64,000 nucleotides of DNA from Platycnemis pennipes (GCA_933228895.1 OW121846.1:8525915-8589914), one strand, 5' to 3'; positions 1 to 11,784 are shown, counted from the stretch's first letter. Numbers and translations are program-made. Notes: generated from the letters alone by a model not told the origin.

Positions 1-470
1 TACATTATTGGTTTAAATAATTCATGCATATTAATGATGTTTATTATCTAGTTTTTTTGTTTGCTTGGCTCCAGGTTTTCGAAAATCAACAACATGAAAC
101 CGGATGTTTACAAAAACTAAGTCCTCCCACCACCTACTACTTAAGCATTTGATAGCTTGAAATTCATTCATATAATAGTACGAGTAAATAAATATGGAAA
201 TAAAGCAGAAAATAAGTATTGATATAATTTCAAAATGAGAATAAACGGTTAAAAAGTTATAATTCTGAGTACTTAACAACCCTCTTTCGAATTAAGATGC
301 TAACTTCACTCCGAATGCAGTGCGTGATAACGCTCCATCTTGGATTATTGTCTTAAGGTTATTACGCTATCACCGAAGTGTTTACTTTCCGTTGAGCATC
401 ATATCGTGAAGTATTGGTTGCTACTGCATTTAGAGCGGAAAGCAATCTCATATGGTTAAAATAGTTAATT
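1..470. other. No gene recognised
   Basis: AT-rich sequence with only short open frames that lack recognisable motifs. I see no transposon terminus, tandem repeat or RNA gene here. It lies directly upstream of the TATA-like box at 471. Confidence 0.4.
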
Positions 471-478
471 TATAAAAG
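471..478 (+). promoter_or_regulatory. TATA-like box upstream of a possible small spliced gene
   Basis: TATAAAAG is a near-consensus TATA box. It lies about 30 bp upstream of where a transcript would have to start for the exon that ends at the donor at 643. In AT-rich DNA such a string is common, so only its position relative to the spliced model below makes it worth listing. Confidence 0.3.
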
Positions 479-772
479 GCCAGTGAACTGTGGTCACGTT
501 GAAGATATTCATTACCATGCCTTGTGTGGACCGTGAAAAGGAAGTTTGTTGGCCTTCGTTCCAGGATTAAATTAGAAAGAAAACTACGACGAAGTGAAAG
601 GAACGGATAAATTTTGTGATGTGAAAATCCTCATTCTAGGAGGTATGTTTTGAACTGATAATATGTGTTTATATAATGTTGAGCAGAGAATGTTCGCTCA
701 CGGCATCACTGAAAATATACATATTTCTCTTGGGAATTGTTTGCTTAATAGTTCTGTTGTTTTTTTTTGTAG

Positions 773-1152
773 ATGAGAGTATTGTCACTAATACTTCTCG
801 CAAGGTTCCGGGACTACGGACGAGTTTTTATGGCGTTGTTATCATCGTGCATCGTAGTACAGAAGACAAGGGTGAGTTTATTTGTTTAGTAAACTTTCAT
901 AGGTGTAGGTGTGCTTTGTATATTTATACACATTTATGCTCTTTGTGCCATGTCCTGACGGAAGGTCGTTGAATTGAAAAGAGTGGCTGTAAATTAATTG
1001 AAATTAACTGTTAATAGTTCTTTCCTGCTTTTAATAATAAATAGAAAGTTTGTTGTTATTGCAATATTTATGTCTTCTTATCGTGCTGCTTTCAGGTGCC
1101 TTTTTGTGTAGGAGCTAAGGAGAAGATTAAAAGCCAAAGAATGTATTTCTGA
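773..1152 (+). CDS. Possible small spliced gene, 51-codon product of unknown function
   Basis: The model has three exons. A non-coding exon of about 505-642 ends at donor AG|GTATGT. A 99-bp exon (773-871) starts after the polypyrimidine acceptor TTTTTTTTGTAG and ends at G|GTGAGT. A last exon starts at 1096 after CTGCTTTCAG. Exon 2 begins exactly with ATG, and both junctions are in phase 0, so the frame runs to TGA at 1150-1152. AATAAA follows at 1222-1227. The first 33 codons begin MRVLSLILLARF, which resembles a short signal or membrane segment; the last 18 are basic. I recognise no family. The unspliced 98-codon frame starting at 676 reads through intron 1 in another frame. It could be a lncRNA or a chance assembly of splice-like strings; the only support is the agreement of sites, phases and polyadenylation signal. 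Confidence 0.3.
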
Positions 1153-1571
1153 GTAACAGTGTCACCAGTGGATGCAAGATAAACGTTGATTCCTATTGGA
1201 AATGTGTAATTAACGACTGATAATAAATGTAGAGGTAAATAGATTCAAAAGTGTTTAAATTATTCACCCTCTTCTTGTTGTGTGACTGTCGTAATAAATG
1301 TTATTCGGAGTTATATTAGGAACGAGTGTATTTTGAAATTATCCAGAATGAAGTGAAAACAAAGGTAAATGTTTCGATCCTAATTTTGTGTAAATACTAG
1401 TCTAGCTTTTATCTGTAGTGACCTTGTCGCAAAGAGTGCTGTGACTGATTAGAATCGCGGTTCATTTTGTAGAGATGGCTAACGTATTTTCCTGATCTCT
1501 TTGAAATGTGGAGCTAAATAATTAGCATGGTTGAACCTACGGTTTAATACGCGGTGTAATAAGTCACGTCG

Positions 1572-1797
1572 GTCCAGTTAATACGATATGACACTACTTT
1601 CTTCTCTTTAATCCAATTAATACGATAAAAAACGAGTTGCATCCACTTCATACGATATGAAACGAGTTGCCTCTCTTCAAGATCGATCAAGTTAGTACGA
1701 TATGAAACGAGTTGCCGCTCTTCAAGATGCATCCACTTAATACGATATGAAACGAGTTGCCTCTCTTCAAGATGAATCAAGTTAATACGATGTGAAA
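1572..1797. repeat. 45-bp tandem repeat
   Basis: About four to five imperfect units of 45 bp, each carrying TACGATATGAAACGAGTTGC followed by a CTCTTCAAGATG segment. Because 45 is a multiple of three, the minus strand stays open and reads as a 15-residue repeat containing LEERQLVSYR. The flanks to about 2010 keep reusing the shorter string GAGTTGAAACGA, so the array probably decays outward. There is no sign that it is translated. Confidence 0.75.
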
Positions 1798-1799
1798 CG

Positions 1800-2874
1800 G
1801 ACAAGTTGAAAAGAGTTAAAACGACAAGGTTCTACTTACGAACTGCAAGTTCAAACAAGGTAGAACCAATTACGACGACTTGATTTAACAAGTTAAATCC
1901 AGGGTAAATGAGCCATAACCGAGTTCAAACGAGTTGGAACGACGAGATGGAGCGAGTTGAAAACGGATGAAAACATGCGAGTTGAATTCAACTCGTTTCA
2001 ACTGGAATTTTCCGCAGGGTGCCTAGGACTCCGGCGAGAAAGGGTTAAAAAACGAAGTGTTATTTTTTTCTCTTTTCAAGTAGTCTCATCAGAATTCTTT
2101 TATTTTCTTCGTAATTCATCAGTTAAGAATGTAATATGTACTTAATATTAAATTATTTTTCATTAAATTAACTTCAGGGCAAGATAAATGTTTGTTTTTC
2201 ACAGAACTACCACCTCATTATATCTTATACAATGAATTACTACAGCTTTTTCAAACATACTACTCACTAGGAAGTGATCCAAATGACGATCCAAACAAAG
2301 GAAAGTGATCCAAACATCAAATATAATGAAATTCTAGAATGCATCGGGTCCTGCAGATTCTGGATTATCAATCTTCTACTATAAATCAACCATCTACTAA
2401 GAATTAAAATTCACAATAATACATACAGGAGCAAATTGGTCAAATCAGAGAAACTGGGACTGTCTGAACCACGATGGATAATGGTGACAACTATAAATCC
2501 ATGAGACCAAGACAAAATTCTTTAACTGTTTTAAATGATGGTATCAACTATGATAAATAAACTACACCAATCATATTGAGGAGATATTACATTCCAAAAA
2601 AAATAGGATTTTAATTACTGCCTGATCCATAAATATTATACATGGAATGATAAGCTGATTTCTCGAATTTGAACATAAATCAAAACTAAAATCTTGAACA
2701 CCACAAATACCTGAATTTCAATTTAGGCCTAAAATATTATCATGATAGTTTGTTGTCTGTTTAGGTAAAAAGTTACAAATGGATTAAATGAAAAAAATAT
2801 TTCTTGTTTTGATATTTAAAAAATATAATCAAATAATTATTAAACCAGTTACAGACTGTAATATACAGTAACAT
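1800..2874. other. No gene recognised
   Basis: The first 200 bases contain degenerate GAGTTGAAACGA-like strings related to the array on the left. The rest is AT-rich and without recognisable coding or terminal repeats. Confidence 0.4.
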
Positions 2875-3649
2875 TTATAAGCATTGAAAAGTGAGCAGAA
2901 AGTGTTCATACATGTTCAAGTTGTCCACTTTTGAATCTAGTCACAAACTAGTGGAAAGAAAGTAATAAAGTGAGAAGTTACGGAATAGATGAAATTCTAG
3001 AACATTATAAACATCAAACTCAACATAACTGCGCGGTATTACCATTACAAGATAAATATATTGTGCCCAATTGATCCAAACTTTGGTAAGGATCAGGATT
3101 AAATGTTTATTAATTAAGTGGAGACACCTGAGTTTGATAAGCTATATTTTCTAAAAGAGGAAACCAATTTTATGCAGTTAGGTAAGACTGGAAATTATTA
3201 TTTCTCTACTTCTCTTGACTCTTAATGCTCACAACTTTTTTGCCACAATGGTCCAACATAAGAAGAGATGTGCAAATGCTACTTGCAAATACTTGAATAC
3301 TAGAAAGTATTCAACATTCGACATCTTGAATAATTATGCTAATTACCCTATACTCTCTGTGTTGATGGACTGCATCATATTGACTCATAACTGGACAGAA
3401 CATGGTGTACTCACACTTTCTGCTCACTTATTGATTAATGTATCCAACAGTCAATAATTGATACATGACATCTTAAAACCAGACTTTTTAAATTTAAATA
3501 ACTTGTAGCTTTTTACTTCAACAGGCAACAAATTAATATGCAAATTAACATTAAGCATATCAATTTAAATTCTAGTATTCGAGGTAAGCAAAATTTGAGT
3601 CATGATTTAATATTTGAACTTAAGAAATCTGGTATCCAACCCATCTCTA
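2875..3649. mobile_element. hAT-like non-autonomous repeat, copy 1 (inverted relative to 53055)
   Basis: The right end, read on the minus strand, starts TAGAGATGGG and continues through AAGTTCAAATATTAAATC. The same strings begin the repeat at 53055 in the opposite orientation. Internally the block is partly palindromic: AAGTGAGCAGAAAGTG near 2890 reappears in reverse complement near 3415. A second terminus-like string, AGAGATGTGCAAATGC, at 3264 suggests a small hAT MITE of about 385 bp nested at the right. I could not find a clean 8-bp target duplication. No transposase is present; the 80-codon frame at 3215-3457 is repeat sequence, not a gene. Confidence 0.5.
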
Positions 3650-3966
3650 CATGTAAATTTCAGTAAAGCCACGCATTTTCGGTTCATCAGGTTTTAAAAA
3701 TTTCCTAACAACTTTTTCAAATCTAGCAATGCATAAAAAGTTTTTTTCTTTAGTGTTGAAAATATCATTGGCTTAAAATTTCCTAACAACTTTTTACCTT
3801 ACCTCTTACAAAAAATTTGTACCACTTCCTGATGCAACCCGGTCAACAGGCCTTTAAAATCAGCAATGTGACAACACTGTCGATGTATTCTACTGCTGAA
3901 TTCAGTTGCGTCGGACTGGCGATCTCGGTAAGAGATGCACCCAAACAATTATGTCAACTACAACTA
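3650..3966. other. No gene recognised
   Basis: AT-rich spacer between a hAT-like terminus and the foldback element. The 65-codon open frame at 3817-4014 has no recognisable motif and runs into the foldback element. Confidence 0.4.
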
Positions 3967-4977
3967 CTGTCGACCAAAATATTAGGTGCACTCATGTTTA
4001 AAGGGTGTTTATGAAGTAATCAAAATAACTACATAAAATTTAATCATATTTTTTGTCATTTTAATCTAAGTTAATTTTTGTGCACTTTCATTTTCTTTGT
4101 ATTATATTTTTGCATTTCATACCAAAGTTTGAATTGAATAATTGATGGTTTTTTAAGATGGTTTTTTAAGTGTTCAACTATTATGCTGAGTTTAAAAGCT
4201 TGTTTCTCAAAAAGCCTTCAAATTATTTGATCCAAATTTTAACAATATAAACAAGAATGTTTTATGCATTTTCTATAACTTTAAGAATTTTGTCTGTCTA
4301 TCTATTAGAAATAATACTATAATCATTTTTATCAGAAACGTTTTTCTCAGCTCTGGGTGGTCTAAAAATGCTATTTCAATTGCGTTACAATTTGTAGAAA
4401 TCCTATTGTTACAATATGTCATTGTTAAGAATGTAATTTAATCAAATAATTTTATATCTGTTTATATTTGTATGAGTCAGAGTGAGACGGGTCTGCGGCT
4501 ATTTGTTACGGCAGTGCTAAACGGCATTCCCAGCAAAAAATAACCGCTGACCCTTCTCATTCTAACCAATAAATAAAAACTAATATAAAATTACTTGATT
4601 AAACTACATTCTTAATAAAGATGTTTCATAACATTAGCATATATAAGGATTGCAACACAAAACAGCATTTGTTCGACCACCCAGAGCCGAGAAAAACGCT
4701 TTGATAAAAATGATTACAGAGTCAATTCTTTTACAGATAAATTTCTAAAATTTATAGGAAAAACATATAACATTTTTGTTCATATTATGTTAAAATTGCA
4801 TTAAATCATCTAAAGGGTTTTTGAGAAATACATTTTTAAATTTATTAATGTAGAATTAAACGACAAAAATGCAGAATTAAACGACTAAAAATTGATATGA
4901 TTAAATTTTCTGTAGAAATTTTTGTTACTTCATAAACACACTTCAAACTCGAGTGCACATAATATTTTGGTCGACAG
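3967..4977. mobile_element. 1,011-bp foldback element with TA target duplications (Tc1/mariner type)
   Basis: The two ends are inverted copies: CTGTCGACCAAAATATTA at the left and its reverse complement at the right, each abutted by TA (3965-3966 and 4978-4979). The similarity continues through nearly the whole element. The arms meet near 4500, where GGGTCTGCGGCTATTT faces AAATAACCGCTGACCC. TA duplications and a CTGTCGACCAAAATATT-like end fit Tc1/mariner-class MITEs. No transposase is encoded inside. The transcript of such an element would form a long imperfect hairpin. It sits immediately left of a Tc1 transposase remnant. Confidence 0.8.
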
Positions 4978-4981
4978 TAGA

Positions 4982-5310
4982 CGGAGAAACTGAGAGGCAG
5001 TAATGCTCACGGCAAATATGCCAGTTCAGGAGATCGCACAGATATTGAATGTATCCCACATGACAATTATTAATTTGAAGAAAAAGTAAAAAAGGAAAGA
5101 ATCCCATTAGGTTTCCAGGAAGGCGTATTCAGGGAGACCTAAAGTGACCACTCAGGAGGATGTGTGCATTGTGGACCGCATCAGGGCAGCAAATACTTTT
5201 TCGACTGTGGAAGAAGAGACTAGGGATGTTGTTCGTGTTTGGACACGTCCACAGACTGTGCGTAGGAGTACGCAATGCATAGGACTTTAGGTAAGGCGTG
5301 CAGGTTTAAT
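4982..5310 (+). pseudogene. Tc1-like transposase remnant, N-terminal DNA-binding region
   Basis: Conceptual translation gives a paired helix-turn-helix region typical of Tc1 transposases: VQEIAQILNVSHMTII in the first helix-turn-helix, then GRPKVTTQEDVCIVDRI and a TVRRSTQCIGL-like end of the second. In-frame stops follow RRN, the KKK run, ESH and the final CIGL, and a small shift is needed after the LKKK segment, so it is broken. The catalytic DDE/D domain is absent. It starts two bases after the TA of the foldback element, so the foldback either inserted at or replaced the 5' part of this copy. Known family function is cut-and-paste transposition; this copy cannot perform it. Confidence 0.7.
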
Positions 5311-6820
5311 GAAATTTAATACAAGTACTCACAAAGTTGCATGTCTGGACTTCATTTATTGTTTTTTCATATATTATATTTTTCCTCTCTTATCATCTTT
5401 CATTTTGTAATAGTCACGGAGTGATTCCAAAAAATATCTCTTTCGCATAATGCAACAATGAAAAATAAGTTAAAATTATAAGCATTTACTTTCTTTTCGG
5501 AATTGGTGAGTTGTAGCCCAGAAAAAACTCCGTGTTATGCTCATGGTCTACTATCGTGTCTGAAAAAAGATGTACTCCATAGTGTCAAAGAAATCTCGTT
5601 ACTGGAAATATGTATGATTCAGATCTAAGGATATAAATTTCTCCATGTGTGGCACTGCCCCTCATAGATAAAAAAAAATATACATATTATATTTTTCTTC
5701 TCGAGGGAAAATTTTTGTTTCAATAAAGTTAAAAAACATAATCGTACTATTTTGGTAGAATAGAAAAATATCGCTGATGTGTCGAGATCTGTTTTATTGA
5801 AACTGTTTCAAGGACTCGCCTCCGCCTTCAAACTAAATCAATTTTAGTTAATACTAATATTACTAATACTAATGCCAAGGCATAATTTTCCAATAACGAC
5901 AAGTAGTGTTAACTAAGTGAAACAATGTCAGTTTTCACTGCAGGAAGGCAATCTAAACTTATCTCAGGAATAAAAAACTGTCCTCCACACACTCTCGTGG
6001 TGGCTTGCATAGCATTGTGAGACTGTAAATCTATTAGACTTGGTTTCGCCGACATATTTTTCCGCTTGGTTTCCCGACTTCCATGAACGACAGCCCAATG
6101 AGGCCGAATCGGCAATGGATCGTGCAAAAGTGTTCCTCAAAAAGCAGTTCTGTCATATAATCTCTTACCAATTTGGAAAACTGGGGTTCACTAAATTCTG
6201 TGCTTGCATGGTCAGCAAGCGAAATGGAGAGGCACAATGGTGGTCCACATCGTCAAAGGAATTCGTAAGTTGTTTCGGGAAAGAAAACCTTCCTTGCTAG
6301 CGGTGAACTTTCATTCCCCAGTATCACGAGGCCTTCACTTTGCCAGCTCATATTTCATTCGGGTTTCTCCTGCTTCTGAGATCGTTAACCCAGCACGATG
6401 GCATTCGGCAGTCGAATACGGCAACAGTGTTGTCATATGGAGGATTTAAAGAGACCATTGAGCGGGTTGCGTTGGATAGCGATAGGAATTTTTTGTAAGT
6501 AGGAATACAATGTACCAATGACACGAGACGCTTTTGATTGCTTGGGTTAAATATATTTTTACATAGTTTTCTGACATGACTAATCGACGCTGAAGAGTTT
6601 TTCAAGCAAACTGGGAATTGAACATTACAGAATCTACAAAGTAATGAATGATGAGGTAACCACTCTTTTGATATACATGTAGATATATATAAGATATCGC
6701 TACGACTGTATAAGGTTTTACAAAGATTTGTCAGTTGGGTATAAGATGTTGGGTATGAGACGTGACTTTGCGACAACAATTAATTAATATCATGAAAATT
6801 CCGAAGTGAATGATAATAAT
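5311..6820. other. No gene recognised; one unexplained 143-codon frame
   Basis: The longest frame is 6348-6779 on the minus strand (143 codons, six cysteines spread without a clear zinc-finger spacing). It overlaps two shorter plus-strand frames, has no motif I recognise and no nearby promoter or intron signals, so I do not call it a gene. The remainder is AT-rich without visible terminal repeats. Confidence 0.35.
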
Positions 6821-7125
6821 TAGGGATGTGCGAGCAGCTCGAAATTCGAGTAGAGTTTAAAAAAGAAGCTCGACTCTGCTCGTGCATTTTTATAAACCTC
6901 GAGTCGAGTCGATAGATTTTTAAGTGGTTGAAAAAATAGGGTATTTAATTAAGATTGCTGACAATTTCATCAAATTCAATCCTGTTCTAATGGTGAATGT
7001 CCTTAGATCAGTGATAGAGAATATTTCACTTCCATAAGGTAGGTAGCAATACTAGAATTTCGTGTTGTGTTATTAATTTACAATACTTACGTAATAAGTA
7101 TGTACCACATATTACATATTCTGCT

Positions 7126-7683
7126 TAGAGATGGGCAAATTACCATAATTTTCAATTGAGGTAAATTACCATGGTAAATTACGGTAATTTTTGAAAATTA
7201 CCATAATTTTCTGGTAATTTTAGGTTTTGAGCTGCAAATCCTCGTCAGAGGACTCCATACAAAATCAAAAGCATTGAGATATAAATGCCGATGCTTATAT
7301 TAAACGTATCATGACGTTTATCTGTTATCTCATTAAAAAAATTAAAACGAAGTTGGCAGCAACACGCAATTTGCCTCTCTTTTCTCACACTATGAGAAAT
7401 TTTCATTCTTAAGACATACCTCTGCGCAATGTGCATTTGATATTTTACTCTGAATCAATTGGAAATTATCACGGACACAATGTAAACAAAATTGTTCTAG
7501 CTTCTTAATTTATAATATTACCCATTCCAAAGGTTTCTTCGTGAGGAAGAAATTTTCTGAAAAAGAACTTTTCTGAAAATTACCATTTATTACAGTAATT
7601 TTCAGGGGTGTTGGTAATTTACGAAAAATACTACGGTAATTTACTAAAATTACCGTGGTAGTTTACTGAGTTGCCCATCTCTA
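7126..7683. mobile_element. 558-bp hAT MITE nested in the hAT remnant
   Basis: The termini are TAGAGATGGGCAA and its perfect reverse complement TTGCCCATCTCTA. Flanking 8-bp duplications are ATTCTGCT (7118-7125) and ATTCTGCC (7684-7691), one mismatch. The subterminal regions are rich in TTACCATAATTTT and GGTAATTT strings in inverted arrangement. An 8-bp duplication and this terminus are standard for the hAT superfamily. No transposase is encoded. Confidence 0.8.
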
Positions 7684-7827
7684 ATTCTGCCTAAGCATTA
7701 ATGAGTGCTTATAGGAAATAATTTGCAGTTAACTAAATCAACTCCAAAAACGGGATACTGAGATGTTTGTCATGCCTCCGCATTACAGGTTATTGCACAG
7801 CATTATATGTAAATACCAGCTACACAA

Positions 7828-7938
7828 GTATCTAGTGAAAGGCTATTTTCAGCTGCAGGAAATGTTGTAAGTCTAACAAGAGGGAATCTCCAGCCTGAAC
7901 ATGTGGAGCAACTTGTTTTCTTGCATTGCAATTTATAA
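7828..7938 (+). pseudogene. hAT transposase C-terminal dimerisation region
   Basis: The frame reads VSSERLFSAAGNVVSLTRGN and continues through PEHVEQLVFLHCNL to a TAA at 7936-7938. The S-ERLFSAAG and EQLVFLHCNL strings are hallmarks of the hAT C-terminal dimerisation domain. No upstream BED finger or catalytic region can be recognised, and the frame does not stay open upstream. It lies between CTCGA-rich ends that I assign to the same element. Function in intact relatives: dimerisation of a cut-and-paste transposase. Confidence 0.7.
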
Positions 7939-8959
7939 TTTGATTTCAACTTCACACAAATTTAGAAATGAAAGGAAGTTTAGGAACTTAAGTTTCACAG
8001 ATTCATTTGCTTTTCTTACCATTTCTCAAAGGTTGTGTTGCATTGAATAAATACTTAACTTATGTGCCACTAAAAGTTCATGTTTTGTTTGTTAAGTGTT
8101 ATTGTGCACCACAAGAGTGTGGAAGTTCATTTTCTAAAGGGTTCATGTTGTATTAATTGAGTGACCTAGAAAAGTGAAAATGTTTACTTTTTTAAATGAC
8201 TGGTTTAATAGGTGGTGAATAAAGAGATTGGTTATGATTTTTTTCCCAGATTAAGATTTTTATTTGAATTCATTTAAGTTTAGTTTATCCTTCAAAAGAC
8301 CATTTTTAAATATGATCTGTTGCATTAAAAATTACTGAGGTGACTCTAAAGGAAGTAAAATTCATTCTCTTACAAGAGATATTAATGTTGTAACTGAACA
8401 TTAAAAATGTTCTCGAATACATACAAATATAATTATTATTTTTTATAAATATTGTTATTCATAAATAAGTTCTCGTGTATAATAAATAAAAAATAAATGA
8501 AAATCATCGTATCACATGTTTCATTTTTAACGCTTAACTAAGCTGGTTGACTTTCAAAATTAAATATTTTTTATACTTGTGGAAATGACGAGAATTCGGA
8601 AATTTATCTTGAATTAAATAAGACTTTAAGGAATTTTATTTTCTCTAAAAAACATAAATTGTAATATTGACAGTCAAACTCAACTGAACTCGAAACTCGA
8701 TTTTTTTGCAATGATCGACTCGAACTCAACTCGAATTGAAAATCTGGTGCTCAAACAACCATAATAAAAATGGACCAATTTCTTTTATGCATCACTTTAA
8801 AATCTTGATAACCATTCGATATTTTCTCCACCAGCAAGTATACAAAGGAATATTTCTCCTTTTTTGCACTCATGCTCGTAAATCAATGGCATCTCTTAAG
8901 ATAAATTTGCCACTTGCCAGTACAGATTTACACAAGTCGAGACATACGTAACTCAGGGA

Positions 8960-9825
8960 CTGCCTGTACTCTTCTCACCAAAGCATCCTCAAGAGTGTCC
9001 CTCAGGGTCCTGTATTGGAATGCAATTTTATTTTAGATGAACTTCTACGACCTTCCGAACACCCTTTTCAAAACTAGAAATGCATATCCACTTCTCTACG
9101 CAAATGACACTACCATCAAAATCACTTCTCATAATCTCAACAGTACAATAAATAGAATATAAATATAAACTCAATTCTCATGCATAAGCATTTGGTACTT
9201 CAATAACCTTCAGTCTAACTGCTGAGAAGTCTCACATATTGATTTTAAGCATAAAAATTAATTATCTGATGCTATCAATGATAGCACTGGTAAATCAATT
9301 TCCAAGGAGTCAAATACACTATTTCTTGGTCTACGTAGTGCCACCTCACTAACCTGGTAGATGTACATAAGTAGCCTGGTCAAAAAGTTGTCGCAAATGC
9401 TTCTTAATCGACACATTGAAAGTACTGCTCCCTTTTCATTATGGTTAGTTATTCTCACATTTAACAAATGGCATACTCTTCTGGGATTCCTCAACTCATG
9501 TATCCATATTACTCAATCTTAGAAATTAACAAATCACATACTGTTCAGAGGCTCCTCACCCAATATATCCATATCATTTAATCTATAAAAAAGGGCAATC
9601 AAACTGACTGTCAAACAGAGGTTATAACAATCTATACCTTCCATATATTTGTGCTCAATCCCACGACAAGGAGGCTCCAATTTATTAATGCTTTGCCAAG
9701 TCATCTTATAGGAATCCAAAGCAGTTCTGTGTTTAAATTTAGAGTGATCTGCTAGATAAAATTTATTAACCCTCTTAGTGCGGCGGGCTGATATATTGGC
9801 AGTTGCATCTTTGACCAATAGTGTG
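8960..9825 (+). pseudogene. Non-LTR retrotransposon reverse transcriptase remnant (CR1/Jockey-like)
   Basis: Conceptual translation in shifting frames shows reverse transcriptase landmarks in order. SVPQGPVL (about 8995-9018) corresponds to the usual SVPQGSVLGP block. DLPNTLFKTRNAYPLLYANDTT follows in pieces, with LYANDTT (about 9094) standing where active enzymes have F/YADD, so the first catalytic aspartate is replaced. A KTELLIF-like stretch and a C-terminal block resembling LQKRAIRLI come near 9580-9610. Several stops and frameshifts make it non-functional. Neither the endonuclease nor a 3' tail is recognisable. Confidence 0.6.
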
Positions 9826-10314
9826 ATGGCTCATTTACAATACTTGAGGCAATTTTAAATACTTTTTATAAAGCATAATTAATGCCTAAATTTTGGCATT
9901 GATTTGCTCAGACTAATCATACTTGTTTTTTTTGCTGAGTGTTATTTCTACAAAGAACAGGCATTGATAAGCAAATGACCAGATAGTTCTAGTATCCTAC
10001 AAATGTGTTTTGGTAATACAAAACTGCAAACTAAGTCTACGGTGATACAACACATATGAAAGCATTGCTTTGCAATCATTTTGGTATCACCTGTCAACCT
10101 TACAAGCTAATCATTTGGGCCATTTATAGGAGGATTACATTATCAGTGGATCTCTATGTGATAAGACTTTGATTCTTCTCTGCCTAGAGGTAGCGAATAC
10201 ATTAATGATAGAATATGAGGAACACAAGTCTCTTCTTTTGGCCAAGGAAGTTCAGCGAGATTTTTCCCTTGCAAGCGTGTGGTTGAGTCAAAATTGATTT
10301 CAAGCAAACATATA
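9826..10314. other. No gene recognised
   Basis: AT-rich sequence between the retrotransposon remnant and a pogo-like terminus. No coding motif or repeat boundary is visible. Confidence 0.4.
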
Positions 10315-10555
10315 CAGTAAAACCTCCCATCAGCGAACTCCCTTACCAAGAGTACCTCCGATCAACGAGCAAATGGAGTTGGTCCTATCAAGCTGTCATT
10401 ATGAAGCACGCATTTTGACTCCCTTACAACGAACTCCCATTCAACGAGAACCTCCCGACAACGAGGTGGAGAGCCAGTACCGTGAGCACTTGTTGACCTC
10501 TTTAGGATGAATTTTTTCTCGTCGAACACTGTTTTTTTTTCAGAAGTACGTGAGC
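10315..10555. mobile_element. Truncated pogo/Tigger-like element end
   Basis: CAGTAAAACCTCCCATCAGC follows TA (10313-10314), which is the typical start of pogo/Tigger termini. The following bases keep a diverged internal repeat of CAACGA and CCTCC strings to about 10480. No matching inverted terminus was found downstream, so only one end remains and the right limit is approximate. Confidence 0.5.
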
Positions 10556-11776
10556 TGATATTTACTTTCGAAACTAGCACTAATATTGTTATTGATGATC
10601 AACATTGATGAATTGATCAGCAAATATACTTCATATAAGTCCTTCATATACTTTGCTATGTATCTTCACTCGCCCTTCATCATATATTTGATAACTGAAG
10701 TAACTTTTGTATCAATATTATTATCATAAACAAATGTGAATATTTGTATCCTGATGGTGACAGCCACCTACTTAAGTGGTAAAAAAAGGAACTGCTGGGA
10801 AGGAAAAAAATGAGAAGAATGGGAAGAAGGCTCCTTCTTCCAATGCCACCACCTCCTGCCCTTGCCCTTCTTACCTTTTTCCCAACTTGTTCCTTTATTC
10901 CAGCTGAAGAAGATGGCTGTGACCACCAAAATATTCACCATCATTTGGAATTTGGCATTGTTCATGTTTAATTGTCACACCTGTTACCCCTATACTATGC
11001 ATTCCACAATAAGGGTGCTTCTTCAAGATATTTATGCATATGTGTATACGTATGTATTTTGTGTCATCCACATGGAAAGGGTAACCACACTCCCAAGAAG
11101 TAGCCAGCACTAGTTCTTAATTTTTATAAATGAGAACGTAGGAGTCGTCACAATGCTTATGCAATGCAATTACACAGGTAATAATATCACTTATCATTAG
11201 TGACATAAAAAGTTGCAATGAACCCCACTCCAAAAATATGAGTATTATAAAAGAGAACTGACATTAAGAGAACAGCTCAAGTTTCTAGAAAATACAAGTC
11301 ACAGAGGCCAAATAAAGTAATAGTTGGCAAATATGTAAGCATGCCCATCCTATTATAGTTATAATCTTCCACTAAAGAAGGCAAATAAAGTTAACACTAA
11401 AATCATTTCAAGATTTTTAACTTCTAACTTAAAACCGAATGGATTAATGCATTATTTCTAACTAATCCAGGTAAGCAACTCTGCACGAAGAGTAAAGTGC
11501 ATCACCAAAATCTGGAGCTCTTCATTTTACATTTTTTGCACTTTTGTACATTAGCCAAAGGTCACTGCCGGCAATTGTGAAAGCCTGATACTTCTAGCAA
11601 ACAATCATAACCTCAAACTGGCTACAATATTGAAATTAATACAGATTACACATAAAGAGCCATGGTCATTGAAGGCTTACACACTGGGCTCTCAACAATG
11701 TCCAAGATTGTTTCCACAATTCTGGCAGGGAGAAGTCACTATAAATAAGTCACTGTGAAGATCTAAGCAGTCATTG
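10556..11776. other. No gene recognised
   Basis: AT-rich. Around 10760-10960 there is a GA/CT-rich patch where AGAAGGCTCCTTCTT forms a short palindrome, followed by CTGAAGAAGATGGC. No gene or complete element is visible. Confidence 0.4.
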
Positions 11777-11784
11777 TAATAGTT

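Larger units (their letters stand above)
6821..8745 (+). mobile_element. Degraded hAT element
   Basis: The left end TAGGGATGTGCGAGC is a hAT-type terminus followed by CTCGA-rich subterminal sequence (6837-6915). Similar CTCGA-rich sequence reappears at 8680-8735. Between them lies the C-terminal dimerisation motif of a hAT transposase (7828-7938). The right terminus complementary to GGGATGTGCGAGC is missing, so the 3' end is truncated and the right boundary is approximate. A separate MITE is nested at 7126-7683. Confidence 0.6.

Noticed and set aside
6348..6779. 143-codon minus-strand frame
   Set aside because: Longest frame outside copia and the repeats' shadows, except for the piggyBac remnant frame, but it has no recognisable motif, no signals around it, and competing frames on the other strand.
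10904..10940. CTGAAGAAGATGGCTGTGACCA, similar to the hammerhead-like motif
   Set aside because: GAAAC is absent after the stem, so only half of the signature is present.
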